Shown here one piece after another: positions 1-8,066 of a stretch of DNA of 64,000 nt. Positions within the stretch are counted from its first letter, which is position 1. Every line of letters starts with the position of its first letter. The translations under genes were made by a program, and so were the position numbers. The stretch is taken from NCBI RefSeq assembly GCF_025465255.1, contig NZ_JAODNI010000092.1:83843-147842 (forward strand), written 5' to 3'. Source of the DNA: Pseudonocardia sp. (GTDB lineage Bacteria > Actinomycetota > Actinomycetes > Mycobacteriales > Pseudonocardiaceae). The notes below the pieces were generated by a model. That model ran no database searches. It saw only the letters and a list, made by a program, of their open reading frames with translations, and was not told where the DNA came from.

Positions 1-1526
1 CGGTCCGAACGGGCCGGACGGTCCGCCTCCGCCTCCGGGGCCGGGGCGGCGCGGCGGTCGTCCCGGCCGTTGCGCTTCTTGTTCCGGCCGCCGTGGTCGC
101 CCTCGGTGTCCACGTACTCGGCCTCGAGCCCGGCGCGGGTGCGCTTGGAGTGCGGCAGCCGGCCGGTGGCGTTGGTCGGGATCTCCAGGTCCGTGAACAG
201 GTGGTCCGACGTGGAGTAGGTCTCGGCCGGCTCGTCGAGGCCGAGCTTCAGGTCGTCCGAGACCATCTTCCACTTCGGGATCTCGTCCCAGTCCACGAGC
301 GTGACCGCGACGCCCTCCTTGCCGGCGCGGCCGGTGCGGCCGATCCGGTGGACGTAGGTCTTGGAGTCCTCGGGGCACTGGTAGTTCACGACGTGCGTGA
401 CGTCGGTGACGTCGATGCCGCGGGCCGCGACGTCCGTGGCCACCAGGACGTCGACCTTGCCGGCGCGGAACGCCCGGAGCGCCTGCTCACGGGCCCCCTG
501 GCCGAGGTCTCCGTGCACGGCGGCGGCGGCGAACCCGCGGTCCGCGAGGTCGTCCGCGACGCGCTGCACGGTGCGCTTGGTCCGCGCGAAGATCATCGTC
601 AGGCCGCGGTCCTTGGCCTGCAGGACGCGGGTGAGCAGCTCGACCTTGTCCATCGCGTGCGCGCGGTAGACGAGCTGGCGGGTGCGCTCGTGGACCGAAC
701 CCTGGTCCGACTCCTCGGCGCGGATGTGCGTCGGCTGCTTCAGGAACGCCCGGGAGAGCGCGATGATCGGGCCCGGCATGGTGGCCGAGAAGAGCATCGT
801 GTGCCGCTCGTCGGGGAGCATGCGCATGATCCGCTCGACGTCCGGCAGGAAGCCGAGGTCGAGCATCTCGTCCGCCTCGTCCAGGACGAGTGCCTTGACG
901 CGGCCGAGCACCAGGTGGCGCTGCTCGGCGAGGTCCAGCAGGCGGCCGGGGGTACCGACGACGACGTCCACGCCCTTGCGCAGCGCCGCGAGCTGCGGCT
1001 CGTAGGCCCGGCCGCCGTAGATCGCGGTGACCCGGACGCCGAGGTGGCTGCCGGCGTCCGCGAGGTCCTTGGCGACCTGGACGCACAGCTCACGGGTGGG
1101 GACGACGACGAGGGCCTGCGGCACGTCGCGAGTACGGTCCGCGGCGTCGCCCTCGGCGGTGGCGGCGGGCTGCTCCGACGGCGGGGTCACACGCTGCAGC
1201 AGCGGAACGCCGAAGCCGAGGGTCTTGCCCATGCCCGTGCGGGCCTGGCCGATGACGTCCTCGCCGGCGAGGGCCAGCGGGAGGGTGAGCTCCTGGATCG
1301 CGAACGTGCGCTCGATGCCGGCCTCGGCCAGCGCCTGCACGATCTCGGGGCGGACGCCCAGCTCGGCGAAGGTGGGGGACTCCTTCTTGACCGGAGCGCC
1401 GCCCTGGAGCGGGTGGGCCTCGTCGAGGGCCTCCGGGTCCGGGGTGCCCGCCTCCACGGTTGTGTCCAGTGTGTCGGGAATGTCGATCTCGGCGGACTCG
1501 CCGAAGGAATCGCTCGGAACGGACAG
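1..1526 (-). CDS. rhlE: DEAD-box ATP-dependent RNA helicase, C-terminus cut by window edge
   Basis: Unwinds RNA duplexes using ATP, probably in rRNA or mRNA remodelling. Reading the minus strand gives helicase motifs in order: Q-motif region (FAIQELTLPLAL), Walker A ARTGMGKT, PTRELC, GTPGRLLDL, VLDEADEML, LFSATMP, ARGIDV and HRIGRTGR, then a basic, charged tail (KKRNGRDDRR) that runs off the left edge. The start is uncertain. The frame continues upstream to a purine-rich site at 1535-1542, but the only nearby initiation-like codon is CTG at 1526; the first in-frame GTG is at 1457 and would still keep the whole helicase core. It is divergent from the ferritin-like gene, as Rv3211/Rv3210c are in M. 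tuberculosis (from memory). Family is certain; the start and the name rhlE are less so. Confidence 0.9.
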   Translation of the reverse strand, partial: MSVPSDSFGESAEIDIPDTLDTTVEAGTPDPEALDEAHPLQGGAPVKKESPTFAELGVRPEIVQALAEAGIERTFAIQELTLPLALAGEDVIGQARTGMGKTLGFGVPLLQRVTPPSEQPAATAEGDAADRTRDVPQALVVVPTRELCVQVAKDLADAGSHLGVRVTAIYGGRAYEPQLAALRKGVDVVVGTPGRLLDLAEQRHLVLGRVKALVLDEADEMLDLGFLPDVERIMRMLPDERHTMLFSATMPGPIIALSRAFLKQPTHIRAEESDQGSVHERTRQLVYRAHAMDKVELLTRVLQAKDRGLTMIFARTKRTVQRVADDLADRGFAAAAVHGDLGQGAREQALRAFRAGKVDVLVATDVAARGIDVTDVTHVVNYQCPEDSKTYVHRIGRTGRAGKEGVAVTLVDWDEIPKWKMVSDDLKLGLDEPAETYSTSDHLFTDLEIPTNATGRLPHSKRTRAGLEAEYVDTEGDHGGRNKKRNGRDDRRAAPAPEAEADRPARSD

Positions 1527-1860
1527 GATGATCGCCTCTCTCCGCGTACAGATTCCCTGGAGCGGCTCGTCCGACCACCTGGGAGCCCGGGTGGGAGAGC
1601 CGTCGAGGCGCTGTACGCACCATGTCTGTGCGAGATGCCGGTGAGTCGGGCGCCGGTGGCGCCGACCCGTTTCCCGGCGGTTCGCTCGGTGTGCGCGGCG
1701 CTACGGGGCAAGAAAAGGAGCCTCGGGAGGCCCCGGGGTTGCGACCCCGATCGCGCATCGCTGACCCGATGGTACCCCGAAAGGCCACGTCGGGGCACGT
1801 TGCGGGCCGCTCGGGCCGGGTGACGTGCGCCGCCTGATCGAACGGCTACGCTCGCTGACC
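1527..1860. promoter_or_regulatory. Divergent intergenic region and helicase 5' leader
   Basis: No convincing gene is seen here. On the minus strand a TACCAT -10-like box (1772-1777) would give the helicase a leader of roughly 240 nt. That leader contains a CGGGGT-TGCG-ACCCCG hairpin (1734-1749) followed by a short GC-rich repeat and a pyrimidine/T-rich stretch (1710-1720), which could act as an attenuator. Inference only. Confidence 0.35.
1847..1852 (+). promoter_or_regulatory. -10 box TACGCT of a probable leaderless gene
   Basis: TACGCT lies 8 nt before the ATG at 1861. This matches the spacing seen before many other starts in this window and supports that ATG as a leaderless start. Confidence 0.45.
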
Positions 1861-2565
1861 ATGGTGGGCGAGTCCGGCACCGTCTCCGACGGTGGGTACG
1901 AGCGTACGGAGAACAGGGTGAACGGCAGTACCTCCCGGGCGACGGTGGACCTCCTCGGTGTCCTGGCCTACGGCGAGCTCTCCGGGTTCGACCGCCTCGC
2001 CGCGGACGCGCGCACCGCGCCGACGCTGAGCGGACGCCGTCAGCTCTCGGTGATGGCCGCGGCGGAGATGGGGCACTTCCGGCTGCTGGAGGAGCACCTG
2101 GAGCGGTTCGGCGTGACGGTCGAGGAGGCGATGACGCCGTTCGTCGCCCCGCTGGACGCCTACCACGCCTCCACCCGGCCGCGGACCTGGCTGGAGTCCC
2201 TGGTCAAGGCCTACGTCGGCGACGGTCTGGCCGCGGACTTCTACCGCGAGGTCGCCGGCTGGGTCGACGACCCGACGGGGGAGCTGGTCGAGAAGGTTCT
2301 CGCGGACACCGGGCACAGCGCGTTCGCCGAGCGTGAGGTCAGGTCCGCCTGCGCGCAGAACCGGCAGGTCCGGGACCGGCTCGCGCTCTGGGGCCGCCGG
2401 CTGCTCGGCGAGGCGGTCACCCAGGCCCAGCACATCGTGGCGGAGCGGGACGAGCTCGCGGACTTCATCGTCCGGGGGTCCGGGGACATCGCGGGGATCG
2501 CGGCGCTGATCAAGCGGCTGCAGTCCAATCACGGGAAGCGGATGGCGGCACTCGGGCTGAACTGA
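1861..2565 (+). CDS. Ferritin-like fold protein (Rv3210c-like)
   Basis: A mostly helical protein of about 234 residues with the conserved opening [19 protein letters not shown] and a later [18 protein letters not shown] segment, which looks like a ferritin-like four-helix bundle with Glu/His candidates for a diiron site. The exact reaction is unknown; the family is related by fold to tRNA hydroxylase MiaE-type proteins. ATG 1861 follows a TACGCT -10 box by 8 nt and is taken as a leaderless start. GTG 1918, which has a purine-rich site (ggaga) 5 nt upstream, is the main alternative and would remove 19 residues before the conserved core. It lies divergent from the DEAD-box helicase and upstream of the DUF3107 gene, an arrangement kept in mycobacteria (from memory). 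Confidence 0.82.
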   Translation: MVGESGTVSDGGYERTENRVNGSTSRATVDLLGVLAYGELSGFDRLAADARTAPTLSGRRQLSVMAAAEMGHFRLLEEHLERFGVTVEEAMTPFVAPLDAYHASTRPRTWLESLVKAYVGDGLAADFYREVAGWVDDPTGELVEKVLADTGHSAFAEREVRSACAQNRQVRDRLALWGRRLLGEAVTQAQHIVAERDELADFIVRGSGDIAGIAALIKRLQSNHGKRMAALGLN

Positions 2566-2666
2566 GGACGCGTTCGCCCACGGTGGACGGCCCGTGCCGC
2601 GCCCGCGCCGCCGGCTCGACTAGCCTGACGTTCGTCATCCCATCATCGTCACCAGGAGGTTCCCCG

Positions 2667-2891
2667 GTGGAGGTCAAGATCGGCATCGCGGAGAGCCCGC
2701 GGGAGCTCGTGGTGTCCAGCGGCCAGACGCCCGAGGAGGTGGAGGCCCTGGTCAACGAGGCGATGAAGTCCGCCGACGGGACGCTCGCCCTCGTCGACGA
2801 CAAGGGGCGCCGCTTCCTCGTGCCCGCCGCGCGCATCTCCTACATCGAGATCGCTCCCGCGTCGCCGGCACGGGTCGGCTTCGGCTCCTGA
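2667..2891 (+). CDS. DUF3107 family small protein (TB9.4-like)
   Basis: A 74-residue acidic protein beginning VEVKIGIAESPRELVV. It matches the short conserved DUF3107 family of actinobacteria (Rv3208A/TB9.4 in M. tuberculosis, known as a T-cell antigen). Molecular function is unknown. GTG 2667 is chosen because an AGGAGG site sits at 2653-2658 and the conserved sequence starts directly after it; the frame extends further upstream only through non-conserved sequence. A strong hairpin terminator follows 14 nt after the stop. Confidence 0.88.
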   Translation: MEVKIGIAESPRELVVSSGQTPEEVEALVNEAMKSADGTLALVDDKGRRFLVPAARISYIEIAPASPARVGFGS

Positions 2892-2905
2892 CACCCGAGT
2901 CCCCT

Positions 2906-2939
2906 CGAACGGCCGGTCCCCTCGGGGGCCGGCCGTTCG
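2906..2939 (+). terminator. Hairpin terminator after DUF3107 gene
   Basis: Perfect 11-bp inverted repeat CGAACGGCCGG / CCGGCCGTTCG around a C/G-rich loop. There is no T tract beyond GTGTTT, as is usual in very GC-rich actinomycetes. Confidence 0.75.
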
Positions 2940-2999
2940 TGTTTCCCGGGCCTGACCAGCGAATCCCGAAACACAGCGGTAATGACCCCTGCGTCGACC

Positions 3000-3014
3000 G
3001 ATTGTTGAACAATC
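3000..3014. promoter_or_regulatory. Perfect palindrome upstream of the Nramp-like gene
   Basis: GATTGTT-G-AACAATC is a perfect 15-bp inverted repeat 72 bp before the transporter start. Its TTGTnnnACAA-like core is compatible with a FadR-subfamily GntR operator. The convergent GntR gene is the obvious candidate regulator (inference). Confidence 0.5.
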
Positions 3015-3085
3015 CTTACGCTCAACGAAACCGGTGCGACTGGGCTCACGGCCGTGGCCGACGTCGACACGAGCAGGGAGATTCC

Positions 3086-4336
3086 ATGGGTCATCCGGAC
3101 AGTGCCGGACCGGACGTCGACACGACCGTCGCCCCGGCCAGGGCGTACGACCCGAAGCGCACGATCGCCGTCGTCGGCGCGATGTTCCTGATGGCGATGT
3201 CCGCGGCGGGACCGGGCTTCATCTCCCAGACCGGCACGTTCACCGCCCGCTACGGCGCGTCCTTCGCCGCCGCGATCGTCGCCAGCATCGTCATCGACGT
3301 CGCCATCCAGCTGAACGTCTGGCGGGTCGTCGGGCTCTCGGGTCTCCGGGCCCAGGACCTGGCCAACAAGGTCGTCCCCGGCTCCGGATACGTCCTGGCC
3401 GGCCTGATCACCCTCGGCGGGCTCGTCTTCTGCACCGGCAACCTCAGCGCGACCGGGCAGGGGCTGAAGAACCTCTTCGGGCTCGAGCCCCGGATCGGGG
3501 TGGTGCTCAGCGCCGCGCTGGCGATCCTGATCTTCTCCTACAAGGCGCTGGACGGGACGCTGGACAAGGCCGTGATCGTCCTCGGCACGATCAAGATCGG
3601 TCTGATCGCGTACATCTGCGTCGTCACCACCCCGCCCGTCGGCGAGGCTGTCGTCCGCACGTTCGCCCCGGTCGGGCTGGACTTCCTGCCCGTCCTCACG
3701 CTCATCGGCGGCACCGTCGGCGGCTACATCACCTACGCCGGGGCGCACCGGCTGATCGAGTCCGGCACGACCGGGCCGGAGAACCTGAAGGCGATCGCCC
3801 GCGGCTCGGTCAACGGCATCCTGATCACCGGGGCGCTGCGGCTGCTGCTGTTCCTGGGCATCCTCGGCGCCGTCACCGCGGGTGCGGTGCTGTCCACGTC
3901 GGACCCGGTGGGCTCGGCGTTCGCCGCGGCCGTCGGACCGGTCGGGCTGGCGCTGTTCGGCCTGGTCTTCTGGACGGCGGGCATGACGAGCACCATCGGC
4001 GCCTCGTTCACCTCGGCGACGTTCCTCAAGACGCTCGCCCCGCCCGTCGCGCGCCGGTTCAACCTGAGCATCAGCGTCTTCATCGCGGTCTCGACCGTGC
4101 TGTACCTGGTCGTCGGCCAGACCCCCGCGGCGCTGCTCGTGTTCGCCGGGGCGTTCAACGGCCTGATCCTGCCGTTCGGACTCGGCATCATGCTGTGGAT
4201 CGCCTGGCGCCGGCGCGACCTGCTGCAGGGGGCGACCTACCCGCGCTGGATCCTGCTGGTCGGCGTCGCGGCCTGGCTGTTCACCGTCTACGCAGGGGTC
4301 CGCTCGCTGGCGGACCTGCCGAAGATCTTCAGCTGA
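3086..4336 (+). CDS. Nramp-family-like membrane transporter lacking the DPGN metal motif
   Basis: A 416-residue integral membrane protein with about 11 hydrophobic segments and the GPGF start of Nramp TM1 (SAAGPGFISQTGTF). Canonical Nramp metal transporters carry DPGN in TM1 and MPH in TM6. Here the TM1 region reads GPGFISQTGTFTARYG and the TM6 region reads YITYAGAHRL, so the acidic/Asn metal ligands are missing. The substrate is therefore probably not Mn2+/Fe2+ and is unknown. ATG 3086 is preceded by a GCAGGGAG site. The gene converges on and overlaps the GntR gene by 8 bp, and a palindromic operator candidate lies upstream, which suggests substrate-controlled expression. Confidence 0.82.
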   Translation: MGHPDSAGPDVDTTVAPARAYDPKRTIAVVGAMFLMAMSAAGPGFISQTGTFTARYGASFAAAIVASIVIDVAIQLNVWRVVGLSGLRAQDLANKVVPGSGYVLAGLITLGGLVFCTGNLSATGQGLKNLFGLEPRIGVVLSAALAILIFSYKALDGTLDKAVIVLGTIKIGLIAYICVVTTPPVGEAVVRTFAPVGLDFLPVLTLIGGTVGGYITYAGAHRLIESGTTGPENLKAIARGSVNGILITGALRLLLFLGILGAVTAGAVLSTSDPVGSAFAAAVGPVGLALFGLVFWTAGMTSTIGASFTSATFLKTLAPPVARRFNLSISVFIAVSTVLYLVVGQTPAALLVFAGAFNGLILPFGLGIMLWIAWRRRDLLQGATYPRWILLVGVAAWLFTVYAGVRSLADLPKIFS

Positions 4337-5057
4337 TCTGCTCGACGGCGGCGGCGTAGGCCGCGATCAGGTGGCGCTGGGAGCGGCGCAGGTACCGCTC
4401 CAGGGTCACCGCCGCGTCGTCGAGCCGTCCGGCGGCGATCTGCGTGGCGAGCTCGACGTGGGCGGGGACGTAGCGCTCGTGCATCTCCCGCGCGTCCGCG
4501 ACCAGCAGGAACGCCAGCCGGAGCTCGGCGAGCAGGCTGCGGATCGCGCTGTCGATGCGGGGGTTGCCCGGCAGCGCGGCCAGCCCGAGGTGGAAGCGGG
4601 AGTTGGCCGTTCCGACGGCCGTCCAGTCCTCCCGGGCGACGGCCTCGACACCCTCCGCCGCCGCGGCCTGCACCGCGGCGACGAGCTCGGGATCGAGCGG
4701 GCCGTCGAGTGCCGCGGCCTCGCGCAGGGCACCGGTCTCCAGGGAACGGCGCAGCCCGCACAGGTCCGCGAGGTCGCCACGGCTCAGCTGCCGGACGAAC
4801 ACGCCGCGGTGCCGCCGGTGCTCCACCAGTCGCTCGTGCCCGAGGATCTGCAGCCCCTCGCGGATGGTGTTGCGGGAGACGCCGAGCGCCTCGACGAGCG
4901 CCTCCTCGCCCAGCTGCACGCCCGGGCGCAGCTCGCCGTCGAGCACCTGGGCGCGGAGCAGGTCCGCCACGCGCGCCGCCGTCGAGGCCGCGTGCAGCGT
5001 CTCGCGCTGCCGGGAGAGCGAGGCGGTCCATCCGGCGCGGGGCGTGCTGGCGGGCAT
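4329..5057 (-). CDS. GntR-family (FadR/FCD subfamily) transcriptional regulator
   Basis: 242 residues. The N-terminal winged helix (about residues 25-90) contains the GntR signature VEALGVSRNTIREGLQIL and the wing GVFVRQLS. It is followed by an all-helical FCD ligand domain with candidate metal/ligand residues (NSRFHLGLA, HVEL). This subfamily usually senses carboxylic acids. ATG 5057 sits 6 nt after a TAGCCT -10 box, so the gene is probably leaderless, and a perfect operator overlaps its promoter, implying autorepression. It converges with the Nramp-like transporter, its likely target. Confidence 0.92.
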   Translation of the reverse strand: MPASTPRAGWTASLSRQRETLHAASTAARVADLLRAQVLDGELRPGVQLGEEALVEALGVSRNTIREGLQILGHERLVEHRRHRGVFVRQLSRGDLADLCGLRRSLETGALREAAALDGPLDPELVAAVQAAAAEGVEAVAREDWTAVGTANSRFHLGLAALPGNPRIDSAIRSLLAELRLAFLLVADAREMHERYVPAHVELATQIAAGRLDDAAVTLERYLRRSQRHLIAAYAAAVEQIS

Positions 5058-5063
5058 GCGCCC

Positions 5064-5094
5064 AGGCTAGCGGGCGCTGTCGGATCGTCCGACA
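5064..5094 (-). promoter_or_regulatory. GntR promoter with perfect operator TGTCGGA-TCG-TCCGACA
   Basis: The -10 box TAGCCT (minus strand, 5064-5069) is followed upstream by a perfect 7-3-7 inverted repeat at 5078-5094, covering the spacer/-35 region. A dimeric repressor bound there would block its own transcription. Confidence 0.7.
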
Positions 5095-5104
5095 ATTCGC
5101 CGGG

Positions 5105-5449
5105 TCAGTCGTCCTCGGGCGGGGGCGGCTCGTCGAGGGGGAACGGCGGGCGGCCCGTCCCGCTGAGCCGGTAGCGGCCCCACAGGTCGACGTCGCCGAT
5201 CGTCGCGGCCGCGCTGCCGTGCTCGGTCCGGAACTCGACGTCGCCGCCCCGGCCGCCCAGCAGGTCGGTGAGCCGCTCGGTCCGGTCCACCCGGCCGAAC
5301 CAGTGCAACCGGCCGTCGTGGGGCTCGTGCTGGACCAGGATCTGGACCCGGACCGGCACCTCCTCGCCGTCAAGCGTCAGGGTCGCGGCGCCGGTGTAAC
5401 CCGCTTCGTCGTGGTCGTGCTCAACCTGCTCTGCGTGGGTCTCAGGCAT
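5105..5449 (-). CDS. DUF4873 domain protein
   Basis: 114 residues, acidic, with YTGAATLTLDGEEVPVRVQILVQHEPHDGRLHWFGRV typical of DUF4873 (beta-rich, about 90 residues). The domain also occurs fused to flavin monooxygenases in actinobacteria, which fits the oxidoreductase context here. ATG 5449 is chosen because an AAGGAGAGAG site lies just upstream; earlier in-frame codons lie inside the tetR gene. The start overlaps the TetR stop by 8 bp, so the two are co-transcribed and probably translationally coupled. Function unknown. Confidence 0.8.
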   Translation of the reverse strand: MPETHAEQVEHDHDEAGYTGAATLTLDGEEVPVRVQILVQHEPHDGRLHWFGRVDRTERLTDLLGGRGGDVEFRTEHGSAAATIGDVDLWGRYRLSGTGRPPFPLDEPPPPEDD

Positions 5450-6182
5450 GGTCTCTCTCCTTCTCGCGGGGGTCGGGCACGGCGCGGAGCGGGGTGTCGG
5501 GAGCCGGGGTGCCGGGAGCTGGGGTGCCACGGGTCGGGGCCGCGGCCGCGAGCACGCCGCCCAGTCCGCCCCAGATGAGCGTGGTCAGGTAGCTGGTCAG
5601 CGCGGCGCGGCTCATGGTGCGGCGTTCGAGCCACCAGTCGCCAGCGTTCTTCACCATCCCGACGAGGCCGAGCGCCCACACCTCGGCGCCACCGGAGTCC
5701 AGGCCCGCCGCGCGCAGCCGCTCGCCGATCAGGATCGAGAGCAGCCGGGCGATCCGTTCCTGCACGTCCTCGACGATCTCGCTGCCGGCCTCGCGCTCGG
5801 CGGTGTTGTGCACGACGAAGCGCCAGAGCTCCGGCTCGTCCTCGATGCCGGCGAGAAACGCATCGACGATGTGCGCGATCAGAGCGGCCTCGTCCGCCTC
5901 CGAGTCCGCGGCCTCCAGCGCCGTGAAGATGCGTTCCATCAGCAGCTCGGCGCTCTTCTCGCCGACCGCTCGCTGCAGGTCCGCGCGGTCGGCGAAGTGC
6001 CGGTAGAGCACGGGTTTGGTGATCCCGGCGCGCTTCGCGATATCCGCGACGGAGACCCCCGCGCCGTGCTCGCGCACCGCGTCCATCGCCGCGTCGACCA
6101 TCTCGGCGCGGCGTTCGGCCCGACGTTCGGTGTTGCGGACGGAGCGGTCGTTCCTCTTGACAGCTGGCGTGTCGTGCGGCAC
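5442..6182 (-). CDS. TetR-family transcriptional regulator
   Basis: About 246 residues. The N-terminal helix-turn-helix (about residues 45-75) reads VADIAKRAGITKPVLYRHFADRADL and is followed by a helical ligand domain and a Pro/Thr-rich tail. The longest frame would read through the operators, so GTG 6182, which directly abuts the operator pair, is preferred (leaderless-like); it leaves about 28 residues before the first helix. It is divergent from the SDR operon, and the two palindromes between them make it the likely repressor of both units. The ligand is unknown but is probably a lipophilic substrate of the operon. Confidence 0.88.
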   Translation of the reverse strand: MPHDTPAVKRNDRSVRNTERRAERRAEMVDAAMDAVREHGAGVSVADIAKRAGITKPVLYRHFADRADLQRAVGEKSAELLMERIFTALEAADSEADEAALIAHIVDAFLAGIEDEPELWRFVVHNTAEREAGSEIVEDVQERIARLLSILIGERLRAAGLDSGGAEVWALGLVGMVKNAGDWWLERRTMSRAALTSYLTTLIWGGLGGVLAAAAPTRGTPAPGTPAPDTPLRAVPDPREKERDHA

Positions 6183-6213
6183 GTTACCAGTGGTAACAGT
6201 TACCGGCGGTAAC
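6183..6213. promoter_or_regulatory. Twin TetR operators GTTACCnnnGGTAAC
   Basis: Two perfect 15-bp palindromes, GTTACC-AGT-GGTAAC (6183-6197) and GTTACC-GGC-GGTAAC (6199-6213), repeat with a 16-bp period between the divergent tetR and SDR genes. The identical arms with different centres are characteristic of cooperative TetR dimer binding. Confidence 0.85.
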
Positions 6214-6252
6214 AGCAAGCGCCGGTGGCCTTCGACGAGAGGAGAGCCGACG

Positions 6253-7155
6253 GTGTCTCATCCCAGATCCCGACGAGCGGTGGCCCCGGGCTCCCGTGTG
6301 CTGATCACGGGGGCCGCGGGCGGGTTCGGTGCGCCGACGGTGCAGCGGCTGCGTGAACAGGGTGCGAAGGTCGTGGGGCTGGACCGGGTCGCCGGGGACG
6401 GAATCGTCGCCTGCGACATCACCGACGAGGCCGCGGTCGACCAGGCGGTGGCCACCGCGGTCGAGCAGCTCGGCGGCCTGGACGCGGTGGTGCACTACGC
6501 CGGCATCGGCACGCCGAACGACGCGGGCGGCCCGCTCGAGCCGGACGCGATGAAGGTCATCGACACCAACCTGCTCGGGGCGTGGCGGGTCACGGCCGCG
6601 GCGCTGCCCGCGCTGATGGCGGGCCGGGCGGACCGTGGGGGCGCCAAGGGCCGCGTGGTGTTCGTGTCCAGCGAGCTCGCCTACCTGACGCTCCCGTTCG
6701 TCTCGGCCTACAGCGTCGCGAAGCGCGGGATGGCCGCCTATGCCGACGCCCTGCGCCTCGAGTACGGCACGGAGCTGTACGTCAGCACGGTGTACCCGGG
6801 CTACGTGCGGACGCCGATCCACGACGCCGGCCGCGAGGTCGGGCTCGCCCTGGAGGGGCAGGTCCGCCGCGAGGAGGTCGAGGACATCGTCGGCACGGTC
6901 GTCCGCGCGCTCGCGGCCACCCGGCCGCCGCGGGACACCGCCGGCACCCGCGCCGGCCAGCTCGAGCTCTGGGCCGGACGGCACATCCCCACGATCGTCG
7001 GCTCAGGCGTCGTCCGGCGCCTGCGCAAGCAGGCCGCCACCGGCCACTTCGACTCGTCGCCCGTCGCGGCGGGCCTGGTCCGCAGGCTGACCGGCCGCGA
7101 CGTCCCCGCAGTAGTGCAGGAGACCGCCCCCGCGACGGAGAGGAGCACCTCATGA
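6253..7155 (+). CDS. SDR-family NAD(P)-dependent oxidoreductase
   Basis: 300 residues, probably a classical-type short-chain dehydrogenase. Seen: cofactor motif TGAAGGFG (19-26), YAG in place of NAG, catalytic Ser139/140 (VSSELAY), Tyr153-x3-Lys157 (YSVAK) and PGYVRTPI. The C-terminus is extended by about 50 residues (RHIPTIVGSGVVRRLRKQ), a feature of SDRs near lipid-metabolism genes. GTG 6253 is chosen because GAGGAGAG lies 8 nt upstream; earlier starts would run through the operators. First gene of a three-gene operon, overlapping the next by ATGA. Probable role: oxidation or reduction of an alcohol/ketone linked to the diiron enzyme. Confidence 0.9.
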   Translation: MSHPRSRRAVAPGSRVLITGAAGGFGAPTVQRLREQGAKVVGLDRVAGDGIVACDITDEAAVDQAVATAVEQLGGLDAVVHYAGIGTPNDAGGPLEPDAMKVIDTNLLGAWRVTAAALPALMAGRADRGGAKGRVVFVSSELAYLTLPFVSAYSVAKRGMAAYADALRLEYGTELYVSTVYPGYVRTPIHDAGREVGLALEGQVRREEVEDIVGTVVRALAATRPPRDTAGTRAGQLELWAGRHIPTIVGSGVVRRLRKQAATGHFDSSPVAAGLVRRLTGRDVPAVVQETAPATERSTS

Positions 7156-8066
7156 GCGCCCCCACCGCAGACAAGCCCACGAAGACCCTGAACGACCGCG
7201 AGGCCACGGCCGAGCGGCTGCTGAAGTCCTCGGTCGACCACTCGTACGACCCGAACCTGGACATCGACTGGGACGCCCCGCTCGTCGAGGGCAAGTGGGG
7301 CATCTCGCCCGAGCTGTCCAGCCTCTACGGCACCGAGCTGTGGGACGGGCTCACCGAGGAGCAGCGGCGGACGCTGACGATCCACGAGGTGTGCAGCGTC
7401 GCGCGCATCGGCCTGTGGTTCGAGATGATCCTCATGCAGATGCTGCTGCGCTACGCCTACGACCGGGACCCGCGCCGCAGCCACATCCAGTACGCGCTCA
7501 CCGAGATCGCGGACGAGTGCCGGCACTCGATCATGTTCGCCAAGATGACCGAGGCCTACGGCGTCCCGGACTACGCGCCGACCGGGCTCACGCACAACCT
7601 GGGCCGGCTGTTCAAGACGGTCGGCTACGGCCCCGCGATGTTCGGCGGCACGCTGTTCGTCGAGGAGATCCTCGACCAGATGCAGCGCAGGAGCATGCGC
7701 GACGAGTCGGTGCAGCCGCTCACACGCATGGTCAACAAGATCCACGTGACCGAGGAGGCGCGGCACGTCCGCTACGCCCGCGAGGAGCTGGCGCGGATCA
7801 TGCCGAAGACCAGCCGGGTGCAGAAGGAGATCGGGCGCTACCTGCTCTCGCGGATCGCGTTCGTCGTCGCGCGGAACATCATCCACCCCGAGGTCTACCG
7901 CAGCGTCGGGATCGACCCCGAGGTCGGCCGCAAGGCCGCGCTGGCGAACCCGAACTGGCAGGAGACCCTGCGCTGGTCCGCCCGCAAGTGCGTCGCGTTC
8001 CTGCGCGAGCAGGACCTGATCGGCGGCCCGACGGAGGTCCTGTGGCGGAAGGCCTACCTGGTATGA
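7152..8066 (+). CDS. AurF-like diiron oxygenase
   Basis: 304 residues. Iron-ligand motifs are visible in order: E in HEVCSVARIGLWFE, ExxxExxH-type EIADECRH, E in FVEEILDQ and EEARHVRYAREE. This is the pattern of the p-aminobenzoate N-oxygenase AurF family (ferritin-like, dinuclear iron). Such enzymes activate O2 for N-oxygenation or hydroxylation; the substrate here cannot be deduced. Start ATG overlaps the SDR stop (ATGA) and its stop overlaps the next start in the same way, so the three proteins are made together under TetR control. Confidence 0.85.
   Translation: MSAPTADKPTKTLNDREATAERLLKSSVDHSYDPNLDIDWDAPLVEGKWGISPELSSLYGTELWDGLTEEQRRTLTIHEVCSVARIGLWFEMILMQMLLRYAYDRDPRRSHIQYALTEIADECRHSIMFAKMTEAYGVPDYAPTGLTHNLGRLFKTVGYGPAMFGGTLFVEEILDQMQRRSMRDESVQPLTRMVNKIHVTEEARHVRYAREELARIMPKTSRVQKEIGRYLLSRIAFVVARNIIHPEVYRSVGIDPEVGRKAALANPNWQETLRWSARKCVAFLREQDLIGGPTEVLWRKAYLV

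Noticed and set aside
3086..4336. MntH-type Mn2+/Fe2+ transporter
   Set aside because: The DPGN motif and TM6 Met ligand are absent.
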